Source of the DNA: Bacteroidales bacterium
GTDB lineage: Bacteria > Bacteroidota > Bacteroidia > Bacteroidales > Paludibacteraceae
Assembly (NCBI GenBank): GCA_012837935.1
Contig: DUQG01000012.1
Coordinates: 1-64,000 of the forward strand
DNA length: 64,000 nt
Reading direction: 5' to 3'
Below, piece by piece: positions 52,271-61,784 of the stretch; the first letter of the stretch is position 1; each line of letters opens with the position of its first letter. A program made the position numbers and the translations under genes. The notes beneath the pieces are model-generated. The model was not told the origin of the DNA. It ran no database searches and was given only the letters and a program-made list of their open reading frames with translations.

Positions 52271-54325
52271 CTAAAAATCTTCCACATATGCGCCACTCTC
52301 AGCTACAGAGTAAAATGCAATATTTTTTTCTTCGCAAGTCTCTTTGATGTTATTCGTGTACCATTGACTAATACTTTTATCTACAATAATTTTCTGTGGA
52401 ACAACAAGCTCAAGAATTTCATCTATTCGTGGTCGAAGCCGATTGGCAATAATCAAATAATCGATTTCAAGTGGTTGTTTGCTTGTTTTATAGCGAAGTA
52501 AATCGTCTTTCAATACCAAAATTCTTTTTCCCTTAAAACAGGCAAATCCATCCTCAAACCACTCGTTTTTCTGAATAAATTTAGGCGTTTCAAGCAAAGA
52601 CGAGCGCCAATAGGCATTGCCCACATTCAAGGCTTTCAACTCGTCGGAAGTGTAAACGTAGTTCTTTTTCCCATCAATAAAATTGACAATCGGTGTTCGG
52701 TTATCTGAGAAAATAATCATTTTCGAGCCATCGATGCTTTGATATTGTCGCCAGGCAAGATTGACAAAAAATCCCAAAATCAAACTTAATCCGATGGCAA
52801 GCGGTGCGAATTTTTTATTGTATGCAAATGAAGTGAAAAACAGAATAGCTGCAATCAGCATCATCATTTGCAGGGAAGTAATACTGATAATGCTTATAGA
52901 GCCGGGTAAACTGACGATTAATCCCAATACAAAATTCATTGTCCAAATCATCCATTTTACAAGAAATGCCACAACTGTTGCAAGAAATGGAATAAAGGAG
53001 ATAAAAAGTAGCAAAATAGCACCGTAGATAATAATCGTGGAAAGCGGAATGGCTGCGTAATTTGTGAGTAGAAAATAGTTTGGAAATTGGTTGAAATAGT
53101 AGATAGAAATAGGTGCCGTGCCGAGTTGTGCGGCTATGGAAACCGAAGTCAAATCCCAAATAGATTTTACAAACTTATTGGTCGGAACGTAGAGTTTAGA
53201 AATGGCTTTTTGATAGGCTACAATGCTTAGAACGGCTGAATAGCTTAGCTGAAATCCGATATTAAAAATCAAATTCGGATTGAATAGTAGTAGGAGAAAT
53301 GCCGAAGCCAGCACGCTGTTATAAATTTGAGGTCGGCGATTGAATAGGGTTGCTGATGCTGCAATGGAAAGCATCATAGAAGCTCGAAGTACCGCTGGTG
53401 AAAGTCCGGTAATAATGGCATACGCCCAAATAAAAACAATGGAAATTAACAAACGAGCAACTTTTTGACGGCGATTTCTTTTCAAAAAGCCTAAGATAAA
53501 ATAGATTGCTCCATAGACAATTGCCACATGAAGTCCACTTACCGAAAGTATATGTACAGCACCTGTATGACTGTAAAGTTGATATATATCCGGTTCTAAA
53601 CTGTCGGTAAATCCCAATGTCAGCGCTGCCAAAACAGCAAATTCCGCATCTATTATACCATATTTCTTATAAATTTCAAGCAGGTAGTTTCGGCATTTAT
53701 TGGCAAATCTTTTTAGAGAGAAAGCCGTGTTTTGTCCTGTCTTTTTCCATTTTTCACTTGCGAGATAAACCGTGGCACCTACGCCTTGACGTTTTAAGTA
53801 CTTTGCATAATCAAATCCATTCGGATTTTGTACGCCATCCGACGCTTTGAATTCGGCGTCAATCATCAGTCTATCGCCAAGCAGTAACTCACTAGCCAAG
53901 CTATCTTTTTGAATATAAACCATCGCATTGCCGTTAACAGGTGTAGTCGAAATGCTGTTGTAGCGTTGTAGAAGTTTGACTTGAACGGAATAGGAGCGTT
54001 CTTTTTCTTGCGGTGCGGAAGTTAGCTCTACTTCGTAAATAGCTCGATGATTAAGCTCGGTAAAGTTGTTTCTTTGCTCAAAACTAAGGCAGAGGTAATA
54101 GGCAATTGTAGTAGTGCATAAAATTACGCCAATTCCAAAAATATGTCTTAAACGATATTGAGAAGTGGATTTTTCTAAGAAGAAAGATAGGACGATAATA
54201 AAAATGCTAACTACCAATAAACCTATCAAAATATCCAGCGGAATTTGGATATACTGATATAAAATGATGCCTGCAACAAGCGCAAGCAACAGTTGAAAAA
54301 ACGGTGTGCGTTGCAGTAGGCTCAT
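52271..54325 (-). CDS. ComEC/Rec2-family DNA uptake channel, short form
   Basis: ComEC forms the inner-membrane channel for incoming single-stranded DNA during transformation. The 684-residue protein starts with a DUF4131-type region (two membrane segments), then the competence domain with LSVSGLHVAIVYG, GLSPAVLRASMM and LGTAPISIYYFNQFP, about ten membrane segments in all. The C-terminal 150 residues follow the position of the usual metallo-beta-lactamase domain but lack any HxHxDH motif, so that part is degenerate. It follows rpe by 32 bp. Confidence 0.9.
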   Translation of the reverse strand: MSLLQRTPFFQLLLALVAGIILYQYIQIPLDILIGLLVVSIFIIVLSFFLEKSTSQYRLRHIFGIGVILCTTTIAYYLCLSFEQRNNFTELNHRAIYEVELTSAPQEKERSYSVQVKLLQRYNSISTTPVNGNAMVYIQKDSLASELLLGDRLMIDAEFKASDGVQNPNGFDYAKYLKRQGVGATVYLASEKWKKTGQNTAFSLKRFANKCRNYLLEIYKKYGIIDAEFAVLAALTLGFTDSLEPDIYQLYSHTGAVHILSVSGLHVAIVYGAIYFILGFLKRNRRQKVARLLISIVFIWAYAIITGLSPAVLRASMMLSIAASATLFNRRPQIYNSVLASAFLLLLFNPNLIFNIGFQLSYSAVLSIVAYQKAISKLYVPTNKFVKSIWDLTSVSIAAQLGTAPISIYYFNQFPNYFLLTNYAAIPLSTIIIYGAILLLFISFIPFLATVVAFLVKWMIWTMNFVLGLIVSLPGSISIISITSLQMMMLIAAILFFTSFAYNKKFAPLAIGLSLILGFFVNLAWRQYQSIDGSKMIIFSDNRTPIVNFIDGKKNYVYTSDELKALNVGNAYWRSSLLETPKFIQKNEWFEDGFACFKGKRILVLKDDLLRYKTSKQPLEIDYLIIANRLRPRIDEILELVVPQKIIVDKSISQWYTNNIKETCEEKNIAFYSVAESGAYVEDF

Positions 54326-54357
54326 AAGTGTTTTAGTAAGGAACGAAAGATTTTGAA

Positions 54358-55005
54358 TTATCTAAGCATCGTTTCGATGGTTGCAAGCGGATTCTCAGAT
54401 TTGAAAACAGCACTTCCGGCAACAAGTATATGTACCCCTGCATTAAAAAGCTTCGGTGCATTTTCGGTATTTACACCACCGTCAATTTGAATTAGGCAGT
54501 TCGGATTTTCATCGGTAATAATCGCTTTCAATTCTTCAATGCGCGAGTAGGTTTCTTCAATAAATTTCTGTCCGCCATAACCTGCAAAAACAGACATCAG
54601 CAGCACCATATCCACTTTGTCAACTAGTCCACGCAATTGGCTTACGGGAATATCGGGATTAATGGTAATCCCTACTTTTACACCCAAGGCACGCATCATT
54701 TTCAGCGTTTCGGCAGGATCTTTCAGAGTTTCCAAATGCACGGTAAGAATTTCAGCACCTGCTTTTACAAAGCGTTCCACATATCTTTCAGGTTCCACTA
54801 TCATCAGGTGTACATCTAGCGTTTTTTTGCAGTGTTTTTTCACGGCTTCCATTACCGGAAAACCAAAGGAAATATTGGGTACAAAAACGCCGTCCATCAC
54901 GTCGATATGGAGCCATTCGGCAGCACTGCGATTTATCATTTCGCACTCAGCTTGCAGATTTCCAAAGTCCGCAGAGAGTAGAGAGGGGGAAATTATTTTT
55001 GTCAT
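54358..55005 (-). CDS. rpe: Ribulose-phosphate 3-epimerase
   Basis: Rpe interconverts ribulose 5-phosphate and xylulose 5-phosphate. The 215-residue TIM barrel shows SPSLLSADFGNLQ at the start, WLHIDVMDGVFVPNISFG with the metal-binding His and Asp, DVHLMIVEPERYV, MSVFAGYGGQKFI and IQIDGGVN. It is the first gene of the leftward rpe-comEC-nrnA run, with its own consensus promoter. Confidence 0.98.
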   Translation of the reverse strand: MTKIISPSLLSADFGNLQAECEMINRSAAEWLHIDVMDGVFVPNISFGFPVMEAVKKHCKKTLDVHLMIVEPERYVERFVKAGAEILTVHLETLKDPAETLKMMRALGVKVGITINPDIPVSQLRGLVDKVDMVLLMSVFAGYGGQKFIEETYSRIEELKAIITDENPNCLIQIDGGVNTENAPKLFNAGVHILVAGSAVFKSENPLATIETMLR

Positions 55006-55026
55006 AATGGGTGTTTTTTATCCTTA

Positions 55027-55058
55027 CAAACTTATAGTAAAATGACTTAATTTGCAAA
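55027..55058 (-). promoter_or_regulatory. Promoter of rpe
   Basis: On the minus strand TTTG (55058-55055), a 20-bp spacer and TAAGTTTG (55034-55027). Transcription should start near 55023, about 18 nt before the ATG. Confidence 0.7.
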
Positions 55059-55077
55059 CCTTCTGCCTTAATTTATT

Positions 55078-55113
55078 CAAAAAAGAAGCCACACGCTCGA
55101 AAGTATGCGGCTT
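55078..55113 (-). terminator. Terminator of the TonB-dependent receptor gene
   Basis: Reading leftward, AAGCCGCAT and GTGTGGCTT pair with two wobble positions, and CTTTTTTG-type sequence follows. Confidence 0.7.
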
Positions 55114-55131
55114 AATGATTTAGTGGGCTGC

Positions 55132-57363
55132 TTAAAACGTTGCCTTTATAGAAATCAGAAAATTTCGTCCGGGTGCAGAAATTCCTGAGCTATATGGTCT
55201 GTAACGTTTATCAAGAATATTTTCTATTCCGGCTGTGATAGACAGGTTTTTACAGATTTGATATTGTGCATGATAGTTCAATGTCCACCAAGCTGGTGCG
55301 AAGGTGTTTCCATTTTCATCCTTGGCATAGATTTCAGTTTTGGATTTCTCTTCGTGCGGCATCTCTTCGTGCGATTTTTCTGCTTGATATTGAGCGTTGA
55401 GTTGCATTTTTAGCTTTCCGTGTTGGTAATTAATTCGGCTTACGCCAAAAAATGGTGCTGCATGTCTTGATGGACTTTTTTCGCCGTTATCGAGTTCTTC
55501 AATTCCTTTTTGAAAATTCAAGTCGGTACTTGCCGAAAAACCACCAGCAATTTTCACTTCTAAACCTGCTTGTAATCCATAAACTCTAGCTGTAGCTGCA
55601 TTTTGCACGGCTTCTACAGCACTCATTTCACCTTTGTAAAGAATGCTGTCTTGTCCGTTAAACTGCATAGGTCGTCTGACTAACGCATTGTTCAAAAAAG
55701 TGTAATAGCCTGTCAAATCTAATTTCACTATATCGCCCAATATTTTTACCACGCTTAAGTCTATGTTAGTCGCATATTCAGCTTTCAAGTTAGCGTTTGG
55801 TACCACTACAATTCCCGGTGCGCTGTCAAAAATTTTTCCCATATCGTCCACATTGGGGGACCGGAATCCGGTAGAAAGATTGGTGCTGATGGCCCAGGTG
55901 TAATCCGGTCTAAAAATCAAACCGAGATTTCCCGTTAATGCACCGCTCTGAAAATGAATATTGTCAAATGGCAGAGTATATTCTTTTTGTGTAAATTTAT
56001 CAAAAGTTCCGTGTAAAGAAAAAGCATTATAGCGAAGTCCTGCCTGTGCTTTTAGCTTTTTATTAAAACTATGATGATTGCTGACGAAAGCGGCTACGGA
56101 ATGCCAGTTAGAAATTGGGTAGCGGGCAGCACTGTTCCCGGTTTCTTTAGTTGAAATATTGGTTTTACTTCCGAATGAGTTTACATGATTATAAACCCAT
56201 TCTAAACCGTAGAAAATTTCATCTTTTCCACCAATTTTTTTCTCAAAATCTAAATTTGCGGAATAGGCATCAACCTTTTCTGTTTGTCTGGTTCTTATAT
56301 CAGAGTTGAAGTTTCTATCAATTCGGCTCTCTTCAAAATTTTGCACTGCCAGCTTCAATGCAGCTTGGTCATAGAGCATATTTGCCTGAGAGTGACTAAC
56401 ATCAAAAGCATACATTCCCCAAATTTGATTTCCATAATTCCACTCGGAGTATCGAGGCAAGTTGTTGCGTGTGCGTAAGTGTCTATCATAACGAGAGTAG
56501 GGTGATGTTTCGGAATAATGAACGGATGCGTTTGCAGTCCAGACAGCAGAAGGTTTGAAACTAACTTTCTGCATCAAGTTAAACTGCGAGTAACCCGATG
56601 GGGACTGCAATTTGGGATTGGTGTTAGCTATTGCCACATCTTTTCCGTCTATTCGTTCCACTGCGGCAAAAGGTTTAATATAATCTTTCGGTCCTCTACT
56701 GCCTTGCAATAAATCATCAAAATTGAAACTGCTTATGCTTGTAAGTAATGCCCATTTTTTCCAACCGATATTAATATCAAAATGTGCTGTTTTTTCGCTG
56801 TTTGCCGTTGCATATTTTCCACTTACACTGCCTGTAATTAGTGGAGAATTAGTGTTGGAAAATTTCGTTTGCAAAGTTTGAAAACTCATTACCCCACCTA
56901 TAGCATCACTACCATAAATCACGGAATTAGGACCGAATAACACTTCAGTATTTTCAATGGCGTATGGGTCAATGGAAATTACATTTTGGATATTTCCCGA
57001 CCTGAAAATAGCCGTATTCATTCGCACGTCATCTACCGTGTAGAGAAGTCTATTGGTTGCAAATCCGCGTATCATCGGACTTCCACCGCCTTGTTGACTT
57101 TTTTGCATATAGACTTTTCCCGAAAGCGTTAGAAGGTCTGCAGTGGTTTGTGGTGCGTGAAAGCCTACGGTTGCAGGACTGATTTGAATTATCTTTGAAG
57201 CGATGTTGCTGGATGATTGTTGCCAACGAGTACCTGAAATTACCACTTCATCCAAATGGAAGTTTTTTAACGTATCTAATTCTAATTCAATCTCATTCTC
57301 AGCAGAGAAAACATTTGTAAAAATAAATAATAAAAGAAAAAGGATTGTCAGTGTTCTTTTCAT
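55132..57363 (-). CDS. TonB-dependent outer-membrane receptor, haem/iron type
   Basis: A 743-residue receptor. The signal peptide is MKRTLTILFLLLFIFTNVFS; I start there (57363) because the longer frame to 57438 runs through the terminator hairpin of the neighbouring gene. The plug domain has LDEVVISGTRW (TonB-box region), SPMIRGFATNRLLYTVDDVRMN and VLFGPNSVIYGSDAIGG; a 22-strand barrel ends NFLISIKATF. FRSPNVDD and PNANLKAEY resemble the FRAP and NPDL region of HmuR-type haemoglobin/haem receptors. Several His-rich stretches (HEEMPHEEK) could bind metal. The ligand is inferred, not shown. Confidence 0.88.
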   Translation of the reverse strand: MKRTLTILFLLLFIFTNVFSAENEIELELDTLKNFHLDEVVISGTRWQQSSSNIASKIIQISPATVGFHAPQTTADLLTLSGKVYMQKSQQGGGSPMIRGFATNRLLYTVDDVRMNTAIFRSGNIQNVISIDPYAIENTEVLFGPNSVIYGSDAIGGVMSFQTLQTKFSNTNSPLITGSVSGKYATANSEKTAHFDINIGWKKWALLTSISSFNFDDLLQGSRGPKDYIKPFAAVERIDGKDVAIANTNPKLQSPSGYSQFNLMQKVSFKPSAVWTANASVHYSETSPYSRYDRHLRTRNNLPRYSEWNYGNQIWGMYAFDVSHSQANMLYDQAALKLAVQNFEESRIDRNFNSDIRTRQTEKVDAYSANLDFEKKIGGKDEIFYGLEWVYNHVNSFGSKTNISTKETGNSAARYPISNWHSVAAFVSNHHSFNKKLKAQAGLRYNAFSLHGTFDKFTQKEYTLPFDNIHFQSGALTGNLGLIFRPDYTWAISTNLSTGFRSPNVDDMGKIFDSAPGIVVVPNANLKAEYATNIDLSVVKILGDIVKLDLTGYYTFLNNALVRRPMQFNGQDSILYKGEMSAVEAVQNAATARVYGLQAGLEVKIAGGFSASTDLNFQKGIEELDNGEKSPSRHAAPFFGVSRINYQHGKLKMQLNAQYQAEKSHEEMPHEEKSKTEIYAKDENGNTFAPAWWTLNYHAQYQICKNLSITAGIENILDKRYRPYSSGISAPGRNFLISIKATF

Positions 57364-57402
57364 TTTATTTGTATTGTTGCTTGGTTTATAGGATTTTACA
57401 AA

Positions 57403-57434
57403 CAAAAGGCTGTCTTTGATAAAACAGCCTTTTG
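57403..57434 (-). terminator. Terminator of the large T9SS protein gene
   Basis: CAAAAGGCTGT (57403-57413) and ACAGCCTTTTG (57424-57434) are exact complements; TTTTGTTTG follows on the minus strand. Confidence 0.85.
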
Positions 57435-57453
57435 TCATTAAGTTAGGAAAATA

Positions 57454-60400
57454 TTAATTCTTTATAAATTTCACTCGGAAATTAATGCCTGCAACATCTC
57501 TCAGTGTTACAAAGTATTGTCCTACAGGATAATTACTTACATTGAGTTCAATTGAAGTTTGAGTTTCATTTGCTTTTCCGGATTCCATTAGCTGACCGTT
57601 CATGTTAAATACACTGTAATAATATGAGTTGGTGCCGTTTTGGAATGGAAGTTTTACGGTGAAAATATTGCTTGCCGGAATTGGGAAAGCATGAATTTTT
57701 TCATCACTGAAATATCTATTTATTGATGTACGAACTCTACAACCCACAAAATCCAATTCTGCAATAGATGTAAATCCTCGATCTTGTACTTCACTTAATG
57801 CTATCAATTTAACATAGCGACCTACTGTTGGTGTAATTTCAATAGTAGATGGAGCGCTTGTGTTTTCAAGTGAATCTTTTTTTACATAATTACCCCAATT
57901 GTTCGGATCATTCGAGATGTAAATTTCGTAATCTTTAATTCTACCATTATCACCGTCAATGCGAGGAGTATGGATTATTTTGCTAATACTAAACTCTTCA
58001 CCCAAGTCAATACTAATATGGTGTGGATGTTTTGGATTCTGATTCCATGAAGTATGCCAAAGTGTATGGATGTCACCATCTATTGCACGACTACCATTTT
58101 CACCGGGTTGGAAATTATCCACATCAAGTACTTTCATTAGTTCATTTGGAACTTTTGCCGGATTTTCGCAGTCATCTAAAGATGGTGTTGGGCGAACGTT
58201 AATCATATTCTCTACTGTTTTTGAAGTAGTAACACCATTTTGAGTGATACTTAAAGTAACAGAGTATTTTCCGGGTTTAGCAAATAAAACTTTTGGATTG
58301 CGAGCATTTTTGTTACTAATATAACTTGCTGCAGGAGAAAAACTCCAAGTCCAAACTGCATCTTTGTGATTTAAGTAAGAGTGACAATCAAACTGAATAG
58401 TGTCATGAGGCGAACTGTATTCATATTTTTCTACCCAAGGCACTACAACCGGAGTAAATTCGGTTTCAGCTAATGGACTTTCCCAAACACCGCCATTTCC
58501 GCCGATTCGTAGTTTGCTGTCCCTGAAAAATGGGTAAGCGTGGTTTGCTCTCATACCACTTGGGTATCCGGTACCGAAGTCTATCCAATTGGTATTATCA
58601 CCGTCTTTTCTGTATTTTACATCACCGGAAACAAATCCAACTGTGTTAATTATAGCATACACAAGGTCTTTGCCATCGCTGGTGGGTTGTATAGCAAGGG
58701 TTTTAATCAGTGTTTCGCTACCAAAGTTTGACCACACTTCCCAGCTAGTACCTCCGTTTGTAGTTTTGTAAACCTCACTTCTGGCACTATTCCACGCATC
58801 TTGAGTCCTTGATGCGTATAGCACATCACAGTTGTACGGTGATATAACAAATCGTATGTCTCCACCTTTGATTCCTTCAAACAAGTTTTTTCTAACGAAT
58901 GTCTGTCCGCCGTCATCACTTCTGTAAAGTCCTTTACCGTTTATATCCACGTAAATTACATCCGGATTGGCAGTACTGATGTCAAAATATCGCACTCTTT
59001 CTTCAAACTCATAAAGCTTGTCAAATGTAGCACCAAAGTCTTTACTTATCCACAGTGCGTTATCACTACCCACATAGAGTTGACCTGAATAATATGGATG
59101 TGTTGCCACGTTACTTCTAAGAGCACCGTAAGCATCCATATTTGGGTATTTTGAGAATTGGAAACGACCTTCTACCAAGCCTTCGGCAGTTTTTGGTAAA
59201 ATCCAACCGCTACCCAAGTCGTCAAATACTACGTGGCGGCTTTTACCTTGAAGAACCCAACCTGTTGGTGATTCACCACCACCCATTCTTAATGCTTTGT
59301 CGCCATAGAAATCGGATATTGCAGTGTTTCCATTGTGATATCTACCGCTTACAATCAAGTCTTCGTTCCAACCTTGGTGGAAACCCCAAAAGTCAGACCC
59401 TACAAGCATATTGTTTAGTGGAAAGTGATAATTTAATGATGTGAAATTATCCGTACTCAGGTTCATACCTCCATCCGTAGCTACCCAAGTGTCGCCATTG
59501 GCAAGTATTTTCATATCTTGAATGTCCGGATGCACGGGGAATTTGCCTGCATAACCACCTGTAGGTGAAAAATATCTACCGCCCGTAGTTGACCTAAATA
59601 AAGTAGTAGTTCCGGCAAAAACCATGTTTTTATTTCTTGGAGAAACTTCGAGAACCAAGTCAAAGTAGCCTTGTCCATTTGTAAGTTTATCGCTTGTAAA
59701 TGCTCCATCTGAACCGATATGTCTTCTTTCCCAAACCCAATCATCACCCGTAAGGATTCCTTCATAAACGTATGGACGTCCGTTAGCATTTTCGGTAAGC
59801 ATTATTGCAAACAGGGAGTTCGGTGCTGCCGGAGTTACAGCTAAAAGACCACCGGAATGTTGTATTAAACTGTCCGGGAAACTTTTCATAACGCTAAAGC
59901 TTTTGCCACCGTTAAATGAATGTCGTACTTCAAAATAGTTACTAGAGTTTTTAGTTAGAGCAAATAGAGTGTCGCTTTGTCCGGGTTTGTATTCAACGTC
60001 CCAAGTGTCTGAATAGGAGCATCTTCTCCAGCTTTCTCCGGCATCAATACTATAATAAATGCCGTTGGAACCAGCTACAATTGCATTATTCGGGTTGTTG
60101 TAATCGTATCTCATTCTGTTTACGTAGCCGAAATTTGATCCTACTTGTGCTCTTTCCCATGTTTTTCCACCATTTTTTGTAATATGAATAGCTCTTCCGG
60201 CACCCACTAAAACGGTGTCTAAGTTTTCAGGGTGAATGGCTATAGCACCTACACCACCACCAAATGGATAGTTTAGTCCTGTGATTTGCCAGGTTTGCCC
60301 TTTGTCGGTAGTTTTATTTACGAATCCGGTTTCCGTTCCGGCGTAAAGTAAATTCGGGTCTTTGTCCGTAACATCAAATGAATATACGTTTGCTTGCCAA

Positions 60401-60879
60401 GGAGCCGGCTTTGGAGTTTCTGTACTACCATCATTTAGGAAAAAGGTTTCTTTTGGTCCCCAAAAAGTCCAGTTGGAATTGTTGCCTACAGCAGGAGCTC
60501 GAAACGGCTTTCTAGAGTTGGCTTGTGCACGCATCAAGTTTCGATTAATAAGTTCGATGCTTGGCATGTTAATTTCACCATCGGCATCAACATACGGCGT
60601 AATTGCTTTTCGCCAGATTTTGAACCAGCGCATCAGAGCCGTTTTTTTGTCTTTGTTGGCAGCTTCCCATTTCACAAAAGCTCTGTCAACCTCATTAAAG
60701 TTGATGGGGTACTGGTAGAGCATTTTTCCCCATTCGGGCATGTTGTCAGAGTAAACAGGTTTGTAGCTTTTGTTTAGCTCGGGAAGTTCATCGTAAGGAG
60801 TGAATTGTGATACTTGAGCAAAGCCGAAAGTAAAACACACTAAAAATAGTGATAAAAAGAAAGTTTTTGATTTCATCAT
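57454..60879 (-). CDS. T9SS-exported beta-propeller protein with PKD and discoidin domains
   Basis: A 1141-residue exported protein. The signal peptide is MMKSKTFFLSLFLVCFTFGFAQ. Residues about 150-830 hold repeated Asp-box (BNR) motifs of sialidase/sortilin propellers, such as TDKGQTW, SIDAGESW, STDNFTS, SDDGGQTF and TNGGTSWEVW. A PKD domain follows (AVWTWSFSPAASY ... KPGKYSVTLSI). Next is an F5/8-type C (discoidin) domain (SRAIDGDIHTLWHTSW ... GRYVKLIAL). The last 75 residues are a type IX secretion tail (FPIPASNIFTVKL ... YPVGQYFVTL). The start at 60879 is preferred because the longer frame overlaps a promoter box. No catalytic residues of sialidase were recognised; a surface adhesin or glycan-binding role is possible. 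Confidence 0.88.
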   Translation of the reverse strand: MMKSKTFFLSLFLVCFTFGFAQVSQFTPYDELPELNKSYKPVYSDNMPEWGKMLYQYPINFNEVDRAFVKWEAANKDKKTALMRWFKIWRKAITPYVDADGEINMPSIELINRNLMRAQANSRKPFRAPAVGNNSNWTFWGPKETFFLNDGSTETPKPAPWQANVYSFDVTDKDPNLLYAGTETGFVNKTTDKGQTWQITGLNYPFGGGVGAIAIHPENLDTVLVGAGRAIHITKNGGKTWERAQVGSNFGYVNRMRYDYNNPNNAIVAGSNGIYYSIDAGESWRRCSYSDTWDVEYKPGQSDTLFALTKNSSNYFEVRHSFNGGKSFSVMKSFPDSLIQHSGGLLAVTPAAPNSLFAIMLTENANGRPYVYEGILTGDDWVWERRHIGSDGAFTSDKLTNGQGYFDLVLEVSPRNKNMVFAGTTTLFRSTTGGRYFSPTGGYAGKFPVHPDIQDMKILANGDTWVATDGGMNLSTDNFTSLNYHFPLNNMLVGSDFWGFHQGWNEDLIVSGRYHNGNTAISDFYGDKALRMGGGESPTGWVLQGKSRHVVFDDLGSGWILPKTAEGLVEGRFQFSKYPNMDAYGALRSNVATHPYYSGQLYVGSDNALWISKDFGATFDKLYEFEERVRYFDISTANPDVIYVDINGKGLYRSDDGGQTFVRKNLFEGIKGGDIRFVISPYNCDVLYASRTQDAWNSARSEVYKTTNGGTSWEVWSNFGSETLIKTLAIQPTSDGKDLVYAIINTVGFVSGDVKYRKDGDNTNWIDFGTGYPSGMRANHAYPFFRDSKLRIGGNGGVWESPLAETEFTPVVVPWVEKYEYSSPHDTIQFDCHSYLNHKDAVWTWSFSPAASYISNKNARNPKVLFAKPGKYSVTLSITQNGVTTSKTVENMINVRPTPSLDDCENPAKVPNELMKVLDVDNFQPGENGSRAIDGDIHTLWHTSWNQNPKHPHHISIDLGEEFSISKIIHTPRIDGDNGRIKDYEIYISNDPNNWGNYVKKDSLENTSAPSTIEITPTVGRYVKLIALSEVQDRGFTSIAELDFVGCRVRTSINRYFSDEKIHAFPIPASNIFTVKLPFQNGTNSYYYSVFNMNGQLMESGKANETQTSIELNVSNYPVGQYFVTLRDVAGINFRVKFIKN

Positions 60880-60906
60880 TTTTGTTAAATTTAAGAGTTT
60901 AGTCTG

Positions 60907-60914
60907 CAAAGATA
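60907..60914 (-). promoter_or_regulatory. -7 promoter box of the T9SS propeller gene
   Basis: CAAAGATA on the plus strand is TATCTTTG on the minus strand, 28 bp upstream of the chosen ATG. No clear TTTG at -33. Confidence 0.55.
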
Positions 60915-61028
60915 CGAAAAATAAGTGTAGGATTTAGTTAAAAATAAATATTTGTTCAAAATTGAGATTTAAAGTCTTAGTAAAAGATTTTGTTAGCCAG
61001 TAGGATGATTGCTAAAATTCGTTTTTTT

Positions 61029-61784
61029 CTATCTTTCTTCACTGTTAAAATCTCGTGTAAAGTTTACAAATTCATTTATTTTATTTGGATCGCTCTCAAA
61101 GATATTTCCCACCACTACCAAGTCAGCCCCAGCCTCGAAGGCGGTTTTTAGCTGCTTTTTGCTTTTAATACCACCGCCCACTATTAGAGGAATGTCTAAG
61201 TGTTTTTTTACTGTGGCAATCATTTCGGCTACAACGGGATTTTTAGCGCCACTTCCGGCTTCTAGGTAGATTGCTTTCATTCCAAGCAATTCACCTGCTA
61301 CGGCAGTAGCTGTAGCTTTTTGAATATCATCGGCAGCAATGGGACGGGTTTGGCTTATTCTGCTTACGGAAGAGTCTGTACCTCCATCAATAAGAATGTA
61401 GCCGGTAGGAATAACTTCTATCCGTGATGCCTTAATTTGTAAAGCTGATTGTACATGCTGTCCGATAAGGTAATCCGAATTTCGTCCGGAAATAAGAGAA
61501 AGGAACAAAATTCCGTCTGCTTTTTCAGAAAACTGCGAAGCATCGCCGGGGAATAGAATTTTAGGCGTTTTAATAGTCTGTAATGTGGTAAGTAGAGCAT
61601 TAGTAGAGCAGGATTTAGAACTGCCGCCAATTAGTAGTAAGTCGGGAAGAGTTTTTTCAAGTTGCGCTAATGTCTTTCTTAATACTTCACCGACACATTT
61701 CTCAGGGTCAAGCAGCACGGCAAGCATTTTTTTCTTCTTGGTTTTTTGTTCCAGAATGTTTCGGTATAAATTATTCATCATCAA
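61029..61784 (-). CDS. Geranylgeranylglyceryl phosphate synthase family protein (PcrB/GGGPS)
   Basis: A 251-residue TIM-barrel prenyltransferase that joins a polyprenyl diphosphate to sn-glycerol 1-phosphate. Motifs are AVLLDPEKC, LLIGGSSKSCSTNALL, IPTGYILIDGGTDSSVSRI, IYLEAGSGAKNPV and PLIVGGGIKSKKQLK, all characteristic of the group II GGGPS enzymes known from Archaea and several Bacteroidota. Its start overlaps the phosphopantetheinyl transferase stop by 14 bp. The lipid product in this bacterium is unknown. Confidence 0.92.
   Translation of the reverse strand: MMMNNLYRNILEQKTKKKKMLAVLLDPEKCVGEVLRKTLAQLEKTLPDLLLIGGSSKSCSTNALLTTLQTIKTPKILFPGDASQFSEKADGILFLSLISGRNSDYLIGQHVQSALQIKASRIEVIPTGYILIDGGTDSSVSRISQTRPIAADDIQKATATAVAGELLGMKAIYLEAGSGAKNPVVAEMIATVKKHLDIPLIVGGGIKSKKQLKTAFEAGADLVVVGNIFESDPNKINEFVNFTRDFNSEER

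Noticed and set aside
57364-57438. Longer N-terminus for the TonB-dependent receptor
   Set aside because: This stretch holds the terminator hairpin of the upstream gene, and a clean signal peptide begins at 57363.
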